DNA of 64,000 nt from Lachnospiraceae bacterium (GTDB lineage: Bacteria > Bacillota > Clostridia > Lachnospirales > Lachnospiraceae). The DNA lies in assembly GCA_009911035.1 (NCBI GenBank), contig QXWO01000009.1, positions 1 to 64,000 on the forward strand, given 5' to 3'. The notes under the pieces are model-generated. The model was not told where the DNA came from, did not search any database, and saw only the letters and a program-made list of their open reading frames with translations. The translations under genes and the position numbers were made by a program. Positions 44,202 to 53,974 of the stretch are shown one piece after another. The number at the start of each line of letters is the position of its first letter. The first letter of the stretch is position 1.

Positions 44202-45902
44202 ATGCGTCAGGGATTGCCGATTGGATATGAAGATTTCAAAGAAATTATTGAACATGATCTGTATTATGTGGATAAGACATTAATGATAAAACGTCTAATT
44301 GACAGGCATGGAAAGGTAAGTCTTTTTACCCGCCCGAGACGCTTTGGCAAGACGCTGAATTTAAGTATGCTTAAGTATTTTTTTGAACGGCAGACAGATG
44401 AAAAGGGAGACAGATCAGACAACAGTTATTTATTCCGCAGATTAAAAATTGCTGGCTGCGGTGGGCAGTATATGACATTTCAGGGGAAATATCCTGTAAT
44501 AAATCTGTCCCTGAAATCTGCAAGACAGCCGGATTTTGAAATGGCATATAAAAGCCTGGTGGATGAGATAGCAAAGGAATTTGACAGACATGCCGCGCTC
44601 CTTGACAGCGGCAGATTAGACGAAGGGGAAAAGGAGCGTTTTCTACTCATTATGCGGCGGAAGGCAGAGAAGATAGACTATGCCAAATCTCTTGATTTTC
44701 TGTCAGCGTGCCTGGCAAAGCACTATAAAGAAAATGTTATTATTTTAATAGATGAATATGACGTACCTCTGGAGAATGCTTATTTTGAAGGATTTTATAG
44801 CGAAATGACCACTTTTATCCGGTCACTTTTTGAATCGGCATTAAAGACAAACAGTAATCTGGAATTCGGCGTGATTACGGGATGTCTGCGCATCAGTAAA
44901 GAAAGCATTTTTACAGGATTGAACAATCTGGATATTTATTCCATTATAAACCCTTGGTATGCGGAGGATTTTGGCTTTACCGAGGATGAAATCAGGAAAC
45001 TTTTGCAGGACTACGGGCTTATGGATAAATTCAGTGAGGTAAAAAGCTGGTATGACGGCTATCTTTTTGGTGTTAGGGAGATTTATAATCCGTGGAGTAT
45101 TATTAACTATATACAGACGGCTTTAGGGGACAGGAATTCTTATCCACGGCCTTACTGGTCCAATACATCTTCAAACAGCATTGTCCGTGGGCTGGTAGAG
45201 GGCGCGGATTTGGAAACCAGAAGGGAGATAGAGGAGCTGATTGCTGGCCGGGACATAGAAAAGCCGGTACATGAGGATATTACCTATGAGGACATCCATG
45301 AATCTAAGGAAAATCTGTGGAATTTTTTATACTTTACCGGATATTTTAGAAAGCTGGAAGAGTTCCAGAAGGATGAGGTGATTTATTTAAGGCTTACTAT
45401 TCCCAATGTTGAAATCCGTTCTATTTATAAAAAAACGATTTTATCATTGTTTAACAGGAGGATAAAAAAAGCAGATGTAGCAGAGCTTATCCTGGCATTA
45501 GAAAAGGGAGATGGTGAAAGCGCCGGAAGTTTTTTATCAAAGCAGCTCATGGAAACAATCAGCTTTTATGATTATGCGGAGAATTATTATCATGGCTTTC
45601 TGGCAGGCCTGCTTAAATGCCAGGACAAATATGAAATTCTCTCCAACCGTGAAAGCGGCCTTGGCAGGCCGGATATTGCCATGCGTGAGATGAAATTCCG
45701 GGGGATGGCTATTATTCTTGAGCTGAAAACAGCGGAAAAGTTTGAAGATATGGAGAGGCTCTGTGGGGAGGCTTTGGAGCAGATTGGAAAACAGCAGTAT
45801 GAAAAGGCATTTTGGGCAGAAGGATGTTGTAGTGTCAAAAAATATTTGACAACCCCTAAAGGAATATGGTATAGTAAACCCACTTACCGCTTAGAACTCT
45901 AA
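44202..45902 (+). CDS. AAA-ATPase-like protein with C-terminal PD-(D/E)XK nuclease domain
   Basis: This 566-residue protein starts with the AAA-ATPase-like (PF09820) pattern GYEDFKEIIEHDLYYVDKT, a Walker A variant RPRRFGKTLNLSML and Walker B IILIDEYDVPLE. The C-terminus has the PD-(D/E)XK nuclease pattern GRPDIAM followed by AIILELKTAE (PF08011). Many copies occur in Lachnospiraceae genomes and may behave as selfish or defence genes; the activity is undetermined. GGGGCAGGAGGCGG precedes the start. A strong terminator follows. Confidence 0.88.
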   Translation: MRQGLPIGYEDFKEIIEHDLYYVDKTLMIKRLIDRHGKVSLFTRPRRFGKTLNLSMLKYFFERQTDEKGDRSDNSYLFRRLKIAGCGGQYMTFQGKYPVINLSLKSARQPDFEMAYKSLVDEIAKEFDRHAALLDSGRLDEGEKERFLLIMRRKAEKIDYAKSLDFLSACLAKHYKENVIILIDEYDVPLENAYFEGFYSEMTTFIRSLFESALKTNSNLEFGVITGCLRISKESIFTGLNNLDIYSIINPWYAEDFGFTEDEIRKLLQDYGLMDKFSEVKSWYDGYLFGVREIYNPWSIINYIQTALGDRNSYPRPYWSNTSSNSIVRGLVEGADLETRREIEELIAGRDIEKPVHEDITYEDIHESKENLWNFLYFTGYFRKLEEFQKDEVIYLRLTIPNVEIRSIYKKTILSLFNRRIKKADVAELILALEKGDGESAGSFLSKQLMETISFYDYAENYYHGFLAGLLKCQDKYEILSNRESGLGRPDIAMREMKFRGMAIILELKTAEKFEDMERLCGEALEQIGKQQYEKAFWAEGCCSVKKYLTTPKGIWYSKPTYRLEL

Positions 45903-45925
45903 TTGAATGAATTACGTATCAGTGG

Positions 45926-45957
45926 CCTGTCTGTGGATTCCATGGACAGGTTTTTTT
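45926..45957 (+). terminator. Intrinsic terminator
   Basis: CCTGTC (45926-45931) pairs with GACAGG (45945-45950), with TGG/CCA pairing inside, followed by seven Ts (45951-45957). Confidence 0.85.
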
Positions 45958-45991
45958 GCGCCGCAAAAGGCGGCAGAAACGGAAGGTAATT

Positions 45992-48280
45992 ATGAAAAAG
46001 AGAGTTTTTAAGCATCAGAAAAAGATAAAGGCATATAAAAAGCGCAGGCTTATGGGAAAGGCGGCAGTTCTTGCGGCGTCCTTTGGGCTGATGCTGGGCA
46101 TGTCCATTTCTGTTCATGGGCAGGAAAGCAGGGCGGCCGGACAAAAGACAGTAGTTTCCAATATTTATCACAGGCATATAGGCAGTGCAGCCGTCAAAGG
46201 TGGCTGTTATAGTATCGCTATTAAGCATACCCATCAGGGCAGCAGTCAGACAGGAGGGGCCTGCTATGGGACATCAGTAACCCACAGCCACACAGGCTCC
46301 GCCGCGGCAGGGGGCGGCTGCTATGTGGTTCCGGTTTATCATGCCCATCAGGGAAACCAAAGTTCCGGGGGTGCCTGTTATGAGGCAGTAACTCATAGCC
46401 ATTCGGATGTCTGCTACTTGTCTGGAACTTGTACGGTGCAATATACGGCAGGAGCGTTACTGGAAACCTATGATGACGACTGTTTCCAGCACCAGCGGAC
46501 GGCACATGAGAAAAGACAGGCCACGGCGGCCCACAGCAGTTGCGGCAAGGGAACGATTGGGGTCGAGTTAAAATATTGCAGGGCCTGCGGATATATGTCT
46601 CCTACCTGGCACAAGTTCAACAATGTGGTCTGCGGCATGGATGAGTCAACGGTGACAGGATACCGTTTGAAATGCGGGAAAGAAGGAACTGTTGAGAGAT
46701 ATAATCTGGGCTGCGGATACCAACAGGGACAGGTTATTTCCTATAATCTCACCTGTAATAAGACTGTGGACGGCTATGAAAGAGGATGCGGGCTGGACGA
46801 AAGTACACCCTGCGGAAGGGTGATACTGACCAATGAAACCAGCGGCACCGGAGAGAAAGTGGCTGTCAGTGTGAGAGTGGAGGATCTTTCAGGTGGAAAA
46901 CTTACCCTGGGAAGCCAGCCATATACATGGAAGGACCAGAATGGAAATACGCTTGGCAGTGGAAGCCGTATCGAGGTAAGTGAGAACGGCACTTATGAGG
47001 TGACAGTACGCTTGGAAAATAAGGATGTGGATACCTCCGGGCTTAAGGCATCCATTACAGTGGATAATGTGAAAAAGCCAGCGCCCACTGCAGCGCCCAC
47101 GGCCAGACCTACTGCGGCACCCACGGCTAAGCCGACAGCGGCACCCACGGTCAGACCTACCGCGGCACCCACGGCTAAGCCGACAGCGGCGCCCACGGCC
47201 AGACCTACCGCGGCGCCCACGGCCAGACCCACCGCGGCACCCACGGCCAAACCTACCGCGGCGCCCACTGCAGAGCCAACCGCCGAACCTACCGCGGCGC
47301 CCACTGCAGAGCCAACCGCCAGACCCACCGCGGCGCCTACCGCGGAACCGACAGCGGCACCAACCGCGGAGCCAACCGCCCGGCCGACAGCAAAGCCTAC
47401 CGCCGCACCTACCGTGGAGCCCACCGCCAAGCCCACCACGAAGCCTGTGCCTTCACCGACAGTAAAGCCCACGGAAAAACCCGTAGTGAAACCGACGGCC
47501 AAGCCAACGACAGCTCCTACGGCAGTTCCGGCTCCGCCGGCAGACACCTCCAAGAAACCTTCCAGCGGAAACGGACATGGCGGAAGCGACAGTGAGAATG
47601 GCAGCGAAGGAGGGAATGGAAGTACAGACAGTACATCTCCTGAAAATAAAAAGGATACAAAAGAAGAACAGGAGAATAAGGAAGACGACAGGAAAGACGA
47701 GGGTGCTTCCTTTGGCAAGGGAAATAACGGTAAAGGAAACAGCAGTGATAAGAGAAGTGGCAGCAGCGATACAGGACTGGAAGATGCAGCCAAAGGGGAG
47801 GATGAATCGCCAAAACTGACAGTCAGAATAAAGAAGCCTGTCATGAAGGATACAGGCTCTGTACAGGCGGCAGAGAGCAGGACGGAAAATGAAATTGCCT
47901 ATACGATAGGCAAAATGCCACAAAGAGGAGGTTTTTTTGCCCAGCCGGCGGTGAAGGTTATTACGGTGACGGTAAGTTCCCTTCTTTTGCTTTCGGGACT
48001 CTTTGCACTACTGTTTTATTTAAGGCGCAGTGTGAGAGTTTATAATGATGACGGTGAAGGAAGGCTGGTTTATTTAGGACGGTGTATGGTTCGCTTTCAG
48101 GAGGAAGGTTATGCCATTACCATTACGGAAAAAATGATTGAAAATTCATGTACCAACCGTTATTGCATCAAACCGGGATTCTTCAAAATAGGAAAGAAAG
48201 AGGGGCAGGAACTGATTATATATAAGGAAGGAAAAAAGACCACAGCATACCTGGATAAGGAGATGATTGTCCTGATATAG
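45992..48280 (+). CDS. Surface protein with His/Cys units, Pro/Thr stalk and C-terminal membrane anchor
   Basis: About 762 residues. A long basic N-terminus and hydrophobic segment (residues 23-43, ending SVHGQ) act as a signal peptide. Residues about 57-145 hold five units of the form HxHxG-x5-GxCY (HRHIGS...GGCY, HTHQGS...GACY, HSHTGS...GGCY, HAHQGN...GACY, HSHSDVCY). A Cys-rich region follows (to about 265, with CRACGY, CGMDES, CGYQQG), then an Ig-like domain (285-350), a PTAAPTARP-type stalk (364-513), an acidic/Ser/Gly linker, a membrane helix (653-676) and an 86-residue cytoplasmic domain. The ATG at 45992 with GGAAGG is preferred to an upstream start. No sortase motif is seen. Metal binding by the units is a hypothesis. 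Confidence 0.75.
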   Translation: MKKRVFKHQKKIKAYKKRRLMGKAAVLAASFGLMLGMSISVHGQESRAAGQKTVVSNIYHRHIGSAAVKGGCYSIAIKHTHQGSSQTGGACYGTSVTHSHTGSAAAGGGCYVVPVYHAHQGNQSSGGACYEAVTHSHSDVCYLSGTCTVQYTAGALLETYDDDCFQHQRTAHEKRQATAAHSSCGKGTIGVELKYCRACGYMSPTWHKFNNVVCGMDESTVTGYRLKCGKEGTVERYNLGCGYQQGQVISYNLTCNKTVDGYERGCGLDESTPCGRVILTNETSGTGEKVAVSVRVEDLSGGKLTLGSQPYTWKDQNGNTLGSGSRIEVSENGTYEVTVRLENKDVDTSGLKASITVDNVKKPAPTAAPTARPTAAPTAKPTAAPTVRPTAAPTAKPTAAPTARPTAAPTARPTAAPTAKPTAAPTAEPTAEPTAAPTAEPTARPTAAPTAEPTAAPTAEPTARPTAKPTAAPTVEPTAKPTTKPVPSPTVKPTEKPVVKPTAKPTTAPTAVPAPPADTSKKPSSGNGHGGSDSENGSEGGNGSTDSTSPENKKDTKEEQENKEDDRKDEGASFGKGNNGKGNSSDKRSGSSDTGLEDAAKGEDESPKLTVRIKKPVMKDTGSVQAAESRTENEIAYTIGKMPQRGGFFAQPAVKVITVTVSSLLLLSGLFALLFYLRRSVRVYNDDGEGRLVYLGRCMVRFQEEGYAITITEKMIENSCTNRYCIKPGFFKIGKKEGQELIIYKEGKKTTAYLDKEMIVLI
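47083..47530 (+). repeat. Pro/Thr/Ala-coding low-complexity repeat
   Basis: About 450 bp of imperfect 12-bp and 24-bp units encode PTAAPTARP/PTAAPTAKP/PTAEPTAAP. The GC content is clearly above that of the neighbours. The opposite strand is open as a result, giving a spurious Val/Gly-rich ORF. Confidence 0.9.
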
Positions 48281-48398
48281 TAAAGGCATATTATTTTGTA
48301 TAAAATTCAATAAAAGCCTTGCTTTTAAGCTATGAAAGTGATAGACTCGTAGTGTTTGTAAGAACAAATGCATATTTATGCACAAGGAGGAAAGAGTT

Positions 48399-49322
48399 AT
48401 GAAAAAATCAGTAGTTGCAAGGTTGTTTGCAATGTCATTGGCAGCAGTCATGACGATGGGACTGCTTACAGCTTGTGGAGGCGGCAATGCTGCTTCAACA
48501 GAACCGGCAGATACAAAGGAAGCAGACACGCAGGTTGAAGCCGAAGCGGAAGAAAGCAAAACAGAGGAAAGCACAGAAGCCGCAGAGGCAGAAACAGAAA
48601 GCGCTGGAACAGAGGAAGCTGGGGCTGAGGTATCAGAAGCACTGGCTGACGGTGTACTTACAGTGGGAACAAATGCAGAATTCCCGCCTTTTGAGTATGT
48701 GGATGACAATGGAGAACCTGATGGATTTGATATTGCCCTGATCAAGGCAATCGGCGAGAAGCTCGGGGTGGAAGTGACAGTTGAGAATATGGAATTTGCT
48801 TCTCTGGTATCTTCTATTGGAAGCAAGATTGATGTTTCCATTGCAGGTATGACCGTTACAGACGAAAGAAAAGAATCTGTTGATTTTTCAGAGCCTTACT
48901 ATGAAGCTGTACAGTATGTAATTCTTCCTGCTGATTCAGAAGCAGCCACAGCAGCAGATTTGACAGGAATGACCATCGGCGTACAGTTGGGGACGACAGG
49001 TGATTTCATTGCTACCGATGATGTGGAAGGAAGCGTCGTACAGCAGTACAACAAAGGTGTGGATGCAGTAAACGATTTGATCAACGGAAGAGTTGACTGC
49101 GTTATTATTGACAAGAACCCTGCGCTGGTATTTGAAAGCAAGTTTGAAGGCCAGATAAAAGCAGTTGACGGCGCACAGTTTGAATTTGGTGCTGAAGAAT
49201 ATGCCATCGCACTGCCTAAGGGTGACACTGCGCTGGCAGCCCAGATAAACAGTGCACTGGAAGAAATCAAAGCGGACGGAACCTTTGATGAATTAGTAAA
49301 AACTTATATTGAACAGGAATAA
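48399..49322 (+). CDS. Polar amino acid ABC transporter substrate-binding lipoprotein
   Basis: This 307-residue protein has a signal peptide with lipobox LTAC (residues about 24-27), a Glu/Ala-rich linker to about residue 78, and a family-3 solute-binding domain (LTVGTNAEFPPFEYVDDNGEPDGFDIALIKAIGEKLG). It delivers an amino acid to the downstream permease/ATPase pair. The specificity is unclear. The ATG at 48399 with AAGGAGG upstream is preferred to an earlier in-frame ATG at 48378. Confidence 0.93.
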   Translation: MKKSVVARLFAMSLAAVMTMGLLTACGGGNAASTEPADTKEADTQVEAEAEESKTEESTEAAEAETESAGTEEAGAEVSEALADGVLTVGTNAEFPPFEYVDDNGEPDGFDIALIKAIGEKLGVEVTVENMEFASLVSSIGSKIDVSIAGMTVTDERKESVDFSEPYYEAVQYVILPADSEAATAADLTGMTIGVQLGTTGDFIATDDVEGSVVQQYNKGVDAVNDLINGRVDCVIIDKNPALVFESKFEGQIKAVDGAQFEFGAEEYAIALPKGDTALAAQINSALEEIKADGTFDELVKTYIEQE

Positions 49323-49418
49323 GCAGTGTCTGGATTTAGCAGGCAGGGATTGTACAATGTACGGATTTAACCGGACAGTAGTGCAGTATTCCAATTGGAT
49401 CTGCCGGAAGACGGCAAT

Positions 49419-49476
49419 GGAGATAGCATAAGGTTATGATATGGTGATGCCATAGGCTTGTATGCTATCTCCTTTT
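49419..49476 (+). terminator. Intercistronic hairpin between binding protein and permease
   Basis: GGAGATAGCATA (49419-49430) pairs perfectly with TATGCTATCTCC (49461-49472), followed by TTTT. It resembles a terminator and would lower permease/ATPase expression relative to the binding protein. Confidence 0.7.
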
Positions 49477-49501
49477 GGAAAGGAAGAAAGGAACATAGGA
49501 T

Positions 49502-50203
49502 ATGCAGGCATGGTTTGAAAAAGTCGGTAAGATGTTTGAGATGGCATTTATTTCCGGCGACAGGTGGAAGCTTTATATAAGTGGTCTTGGGGTCACGCTG
49601 GAAATTGCGTTTTTTGCCGCAATTTTAGGATTGCTGATAGGTACAGTTGTGGCGCTTATGAAGCTTTCCACAAGAAAAAACGGAAAAAAGACCATATGGG
49701 CGTTTCTTGCCAATGCCTACATAGATATTATCAGAGGGACGCCTTCTGTTCTGCAGCTTCTTATCATGTGGTTCATTATTTTAAAGAGCTGCAAGAACGG
49801 CGTACTGGTAGCGGTGCTCTCTTTTGGTATCAACAGCGGCGCTTATGTTGCAGAAATCGTGCGTGCGGGCATTCTGGCTGTGGATAAAGGGCAGACAGAG
49901 GCCGGACGTTCTTTAGGACTTTCCAAGGCCCAGACAATGATTTACATAATTATTCCCCAGGCTATTAAAAATGTGTTGCCGCCCATCGGAAATGAATTTA
50001 TCGTTCTGCTGAAAGAGACGGCAATTGTGGGATATGTGAGTCTGACAGACTTAACAAGAGCGGCAAACCAGATTTCATCCAGAACATACGAAGCCTTTAT
50101 GCCGCTGATTGGAGCCGCTGTCATTTATTTTGTAATTATAAAGATGTTAACTGTTTTACTGGATATGTTGGAGAGGAGACTGCGTAAAAGTGATAATCGT
50201 TAA
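49502..50203 (+). CDS. Amino acid ABC transporter permease
   Basis: This 233-residue HisM/GlnP-type permease has about five membrane helices. The family signature reads [57 protein letters not shown] precedes the start. Its 3' end overlaps the ATPase gene by 14 nt, giving translational coupling. Confidence 0.93.
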   Translation: MQAWFEKVGKMFEMAFISGDRWKLYISGLGVTLEIAFFAAILGLLIGTVVALMKLSTRKNGKKTIWAFLANAYIDIIRGTPSVLQLLIMWFIILKSCKNGVLVAVLSFGINSGAYVAEIVRAGILAVDKGQTEAGRSLGLSKAQTMIYIIIPQAIKNVLPPIGNEFIVLLKETAIVGYVSLTDLTRAANQISSRTYEAFMPLIGAAVIYFVIIKMLTVLLDMLERRLRKSDNR

Positions 50204-50912
50204 AGACCTGCACAAGAAATTTGAAGGAAACCATGTATTGCGCGGTGTGAATTATCATGTGCATCAGGGTGAAAAAATCGTAATCGTAGGGCCTTCCGGT
50301 TCAGGGAAAAGCACCTTTTTACGCTGCCTGAATCTCCTGGAGATACCTACCAGCGGGGAAATCTGGTTTGACGGACAGTTGATCACAGATCCCAAAGTAA
50401 ACATAGATAAAATCAGGGAACATATGGGAATGGTATTTCAGAATTTTAATCTGTTCAACAACCTTTCCATTATGGATAATATCACTTTAGCACCTGTAAA
50501 GCTGAAACTGATGAGCAAAGAGGAAGCAGGCGAAAATGCTCTTAAGCTTTTAGCAAGGGTTGGCCTGAAAGAAAAGGCAGACGCTTATCCCAGCCAGCTT
50601 TCCGGCGGACAGAAACAGAGAATAGCCATTGTCCGGTCCCTTGCCATGAACCCCAGAGTGATGCTTTTTGATGAACCGACATCAGCCCTTGACCCGGAAA
50701 TGGTAGGGGAAGTTCTGGATGTTATGAAGGAACTGGCAGAATCGGGGATGACTATGGTCGTAGTGACCCACGAGATGGGATTTGCACGGGAAGTGGGAAC
50801 GAAAGTCCTGTTCATGGATGAGGGAGTCATTATGGAAGAAAATACTCCTGACCAGTTCTTTGGCAGTCCTAAGTGTGAAAGGTTACAGGATTTCCTGTCA
50901 AAGGTGCTGTAA
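50190..50912 (+). CDS. Amino acid ABC transporter ATP-binding protein
   Basis: This 240-residue GlnQ-type ATPase has Walker [10 protein letters not shown]-loop FQNFNLF, signature LSGGQKQR, Walker [13 protein letters not shown] and the switch His in VVTHE. It starts with GTG within the permease gene. It is complete and powers import with the preceding two genes. Confidence 0.95.
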   Translation: MIIVKDLHKKFEGNHVLRGVNYHVHQGEKIVIVGPSGSGKSTFLRCLNLLEIPTSGEIWFDGQLITDPKVNIDKIREHMGMVFQNFNLFNNLSIMDNITLAPVKLKLMSKEEAGENALKLLARVGLKEKADAYPSQLSGGQKQRIAIVRSLAMNPRVMLFDEPTSALDPEMVGEVLDVMKELAESGMTMVVVTHEMGFAREVGTKVLFMDEGVIMEENTPDQFFGSPKCERLQDFLSKVL

Positions 50913-51104
50913 GTTTTTTATAGATAGCAGGTCAGACATATGCAGCATAGTCTGATATGCTGATGGATAAGCAATTATCTGTCTGAGAACTTGTAAACTA
51001 TTTGTTACGTAAATTTTATTCAGAAAAAACAAGTGCGTAAAGCTTCTTCTATGGGGGCGGTACAGGGAAATTGGTAATCGAAAGAATAAAACTTAGGAGA
51101 CTGC

Positions 51105-52007
51105 ATGAAGAAAATACTGGTAACAGGAGGAACAACTTTTGTTAGCAAATATGTCGCAAAATATTTTGTAGATGCTGATAATGAAGTTTATGTACTGAAT
51201 AGAAATTCAAAGTCACAGGTTCAAGGAGTTCATTTAATAGAGGGAGATAGACATCATTTAGGGAGCACGTTAAAGGATAAATACTTTGATGTAGTGGCCG
51301 ATATTACAGCATATGATAAATCAGATATCATAGATTTATATGATTCAACCGGCTCATTTGGGCAGTATATTATGATTAGTTCAAGTGCCGTGTATCCCGA
51401 ATACGCATCGCAGCCCATTGGGGAAGATTCAGAAAAAGCTGCTAATAAGTTTTGGGGAAAATATGGTACAGATAAGATTGAGGCAGAAAGGGCTTTGTTA
51501 GATAGAGTTCATGATGCATATATTTTACGTCCTTCATATTTGTATGGTCCAATGAATAATGTATATAGAGAGGCTTTTGTATTTGATTGTGCAAAAGCAG
51601 ATAGAAAATTTTATTTGCCTAAAAATGGCGATATGAAGTTGCAATTCTTTCATATTAGAGATTTGTGTAAATTAATGGCAGTAATTATCAATAATAAACC
51701 TGCGGAGCATATATTGAATGTCGGTAATTTGGAATCTATATCTATCAAAGATTGGGTAGTCAAATGTTATGCCTGTTATGGCAAAAAACCAGAATTCATA
51801 TATGTGTATGACGATATAGAGCAAAGAGAATATTTCAGTTTTTATAACTATGAATATAAATTAGATGTTGAGCGTCAAAAAAAGATATATCCAGAAACGA
51901 TTTCTTTAGATACCGGACTTAAAGAAGCTGCAAAATGGTATGACGAACATGAAGAAGAAGTAAATAAAAAGTTATATTGCCAGTATATCGACACAAATCT
52001 TTCCTGA
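51105..52007 (+). CDS. NAD-dependent epimerase/dehydratase family protein
   Basis: This 300-residue extended short-chain dehydrogenase has an N-terminal Rossmann motif KILVTGGTTFVSKYVAKYF and a conserved Ser plus Tyr-x3-Lys in the active site (ISSSAVYPE and WGKYGTDKIEAERAL, with YGTDK). RPSYLYGP follows. The substrate may be a nucleotide sugar. The coding sequence is more AT-rich than the neighbouring ABC genes, which hints at transfer. The preceding ACTTAGGAG supports the start. It marks the left edge of the second accessory region. Confidence 0.82.
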   Translation: MKKILVTGGTTFVSKYVAKYFVDADNEVYVLNRNSKSQVQGVHLIEGDRHHLGSTLKDKYFDVVADITAYDKSDIIDLYDSTGSFGQYIMISSSAVYPEYASQPIGEDSEKAANKFWGKYGTDKIEAERALLDRVHDAYILRPSYLYGPMNNVYREAFVFDCAKADRKFYLPKNGDMKLQFFHIRDLCKLMAVIINNKPAEHILNVGNLESISIKDWVVKCYACYGKKPEFIYVYDDIEQREYFSFYNYEYKLDVERQKKIYPETISLDTGLKEAAKWYDEHEEEVNKKLYCQYIDTNLS

Positions 52008-52042
52008 AGTGAAATTAACGCAGCCCGCTACGCACCCTTCAT

Positions 52043-52456
52043 TTAACTCTCTAATTCTTTTTGGAGCTGTTGTAAGAAAGCGTTGGAGGACTTTGAAAAG
52101 ACTTGATACTTTTTCCATATGATACAAAGCCCAGTCTCTAAGGTAGGATATAGTGGGCGAAAGCATAGATCGCTGTCTCCCCGGTAGGGTAGTGTTAATT
52201 AGTTTATCCAATGCAATCCCTTATCCAGCCGTTCCATGACATGCTCAGCATCACCACTATAAATGTGGTAATGAATAAGGGGATGTTTCTGCTGTAAATC
52301 CCATGCTGCCTTTGCAAGAAAAGAAATGGCTTCCGTTTCTCCACATCCGATATGAATATCTCCATTGATATTTTCGTTAGTTGAGGTCAATTCAGCTTTT
52401 GTTATACTTTCTTCTCTTGCAACGGCAAGAAAATATTGTAATACTCGAATATCCAT
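52043..52456 (-). pseudogene. LysR-family regulator remnant with internal deletions
   Basis: From the ATG at 52456 (GGAGGATT upstream) the minus strand reads MDIRVLQYFLAVAREESITKA, a LysR helix-turn-helix start, then jumps to ELTSTNENINGDIHIGCGET, the sensor domain, so the rest of the DNA-binding domain is missing. The frame ends at 52199. Further on, the minus strand at about 52130-52043 reads LETGLCIIWKKYQVFSKSS and continues AFLQQLQKELES, the usual LysR C-terminus. At least two deletions have removed most of the gene. Confidence 0.8.
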
Positions 52457-52562
52457 GTGAGAATCCTCCTTTTTGCTCTGCCACAAACGGATAGGCAGAT
52501 AGAGTAATCCGCAGATGTTGAGTAAGAAGGTTCTGGAACAGAAAATCAGGAGGACGGGAAAT

Positions 52563-52700
52563 ATGGAACTGAATGAAATGGAAAAACGGCTACTGTACCA
52601 GACGGAAGGAAGTGAATGGTATGCCCTCCTGCATGGGATGGCTATGGCTTCAAGGTATGCAAAAGACCCGGACAGGCGAAAAGCCTTATTAAAAAGCTGA
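52563..52700 (+). CDS. Small conjugative-element-type protein (45 aa)
   Basis: AGGAGGACGGG precedes an ATG encoding MELNEMEKRLLYQTEG and a short helical remainder ending RRKALLKS. It looks like the small accessory ORFs of Tn1549-like conjugative elements. A plus-one frame shift near the 3' end would extend it as KKLNSLTGGEC, so it may be frameshifted. Function unknown. Confidence 0.45.
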   Translation: MELNEMEKRLLYQTEGSEWYALLHGMAMASRYAKDPDRRKALLKS

Positions 52701-52722
52701 ACTCCCTGACGGGTGGTGAGTG

Positions 52723-53173
52723 TATGGTGATTGTATACGATATCAAGAAAAACTACAGGCTTCCCAAAGGAAGCAGGACTGTCGGCGAGATGCTTGCCAA
52801 GGCAAGGCAAAGATCCGGCGCTGAACAGTTAAAAGGGCATGACATCATGGCGCTGGAACGGTTTGACCCGGAAGTGCGCCACATGGTCATCTTTGAAGTG
52901 CTTTCAGGTGATTCCTTTGCAGGAAGTAAAGCCGACAGGTGGCGCTTGTTCCTGACGGATGCCAGATACCAGAAATTTAAGGGCAGGCAGGAGCAGGGGG
53001 AAATCAGGATAGAGAACCGTGCGAAGGTTGCACCGGGGCGGCCATCTGAATTATGGCCGCAGATACTTTTCTTCAGACAGATATTCAAGGGAGATTTCCT
53101 GTTTAATGTTATAAAAACTTTTCCAGTTTGGAAATCCGTTTTGAATAGCACAATTAGCTCCGCCAGTTCCTAA
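52723..53173 (+). CDS. Conjugative-element hypothetical protein with chimeric C-terminus
   Basis: The ORF encodes 150 residues. The first about 105 (YDIKKNYRLPKGSRTVGEML and ALERFDPEVRHMVIFEVLSG to EIRIENRAKV) look conserved and resemble proteins of Firmicutes integrative elements. The remainder (from about 53042) is antisense to the ABC permease remnant, so the true 3' end has been lost at a recombination junction. No function can be assigned. The AT content changes sharply at the junction. Confidence 0.5.
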
Positions 53174-53974
53174 GACCGTTAATACAATTCCAGAAAACAA
53201 CAATACCATTATCCAATAAATAGATGTAACTACTATAAAACCCGCTTTTATTTTTGCAGCAATCGCTTTATTTCTACCTAATTTGGTAGAGAAAAAAATG
53301 GAATCCGCCTTTAACTGGATTTCATCTGAAAATATTCCAAATACCAGGAAACCAGAGATTAAAACTACTAGCATGAAAATCGAAGGCGCATATTCTAATA
53401 TTGATTCCCACCCGTCTGCATACTCATAATAAAAAGGTGTTTTAAGTTTCTTGTACTGTGCAATTAAAAATTGCCGTTCCTGTTCTGAATAACGATTTTC
53501 CTGCGCATCGGAATTTAGCCATTCAATCAAACTCTCTGTTCTCCTGTCATAAAATGACTGGATTTCTCTTTGTGTAACACTGTCTGCCCGATAATAGTTA
53601 TATTCTTGAAAATCACAAAATGCCCAGTTTATCAGTTCTCTTATGTCTGAGAAGCCCTGCTTTTTTGAATAAGCCTTATTGTTTTCTGTTACGTCATTGG
53701 AAAGATATTCTTCAGAATTGTTAATAAGTGCATTTTCTTCAAGCACCTTCTGTAACACATCATCGGTAATATATCCAGCCCATTCATTTTTCTCTTCTCT
53801 TAATGCCCGTGTAGCGGTTACACCTGTTCTAGTTTCTCCATTTTCATCCACATAGTCTGCATATCCAACTGCAAAATGGCTAACTACGCATAAGGCAACT
53901 ATCAGTATTACAAATACAATTTTATTTACAGGTTTTGAAAAGATTTTTTTCAATTCAAAGCGTATCATTATCAT
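53051..53974 (-). CDS. ABC-2-type permease, C-terminally truncated
   Basis: About 307 residues: a first membrane helix after MIRFELKKIFSKPVNK, an extracytoplasmic region of about 180 residues rich in charged amino acids, then helices near residues 205-230 and 255-285. ABC-2-type permeases of this kind normally have further helices; here the protein ends soon after at SEEKYLRP, at the junction with the plus-strand ORF. The ATG at 53974 overlaps the ATPase remnant and has AAGG upstream. It is probably non-functional without the missing helices and its damaged ATPase. Confidence 0.65.
   Translation of the reverse strand: MIMIRFELKKIFSKPVNKIVFVILIVALCVVSHFAVGYADYVDENGETRTGVTATRALREEKNEWAGYITDDVLQKVLEENALINNSEEYLSNDVTENNKAYSKKQGFSDIRELINWAFCDFQEYNYYRADSVTQREIQSFYDRRTESLIEWLNSDAQENRYSEQERQFLIAQYKKLKTPFYYEYADGWESILEYAPSIFMLVVLISGFLVFGIFSDEIQLKADSIFFSTKLGRNKAIAAKIKAGFIVVTSIYWIMVLLFSGIVLTVLGTGGANCAIQNGFPNWKSFYNIKQEISLEYLSEEKYLRP

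Noticed and set aside
46993-47844. Minus-strand ORF of 283 codons rich in Val/Gly/Ala
   Set aside because: It is the antisense shadow of the Pro/Thr/Ala repeat of the surface protein; its repeat pattern is fully explained by the sense strand and it has no ribosome binding site.
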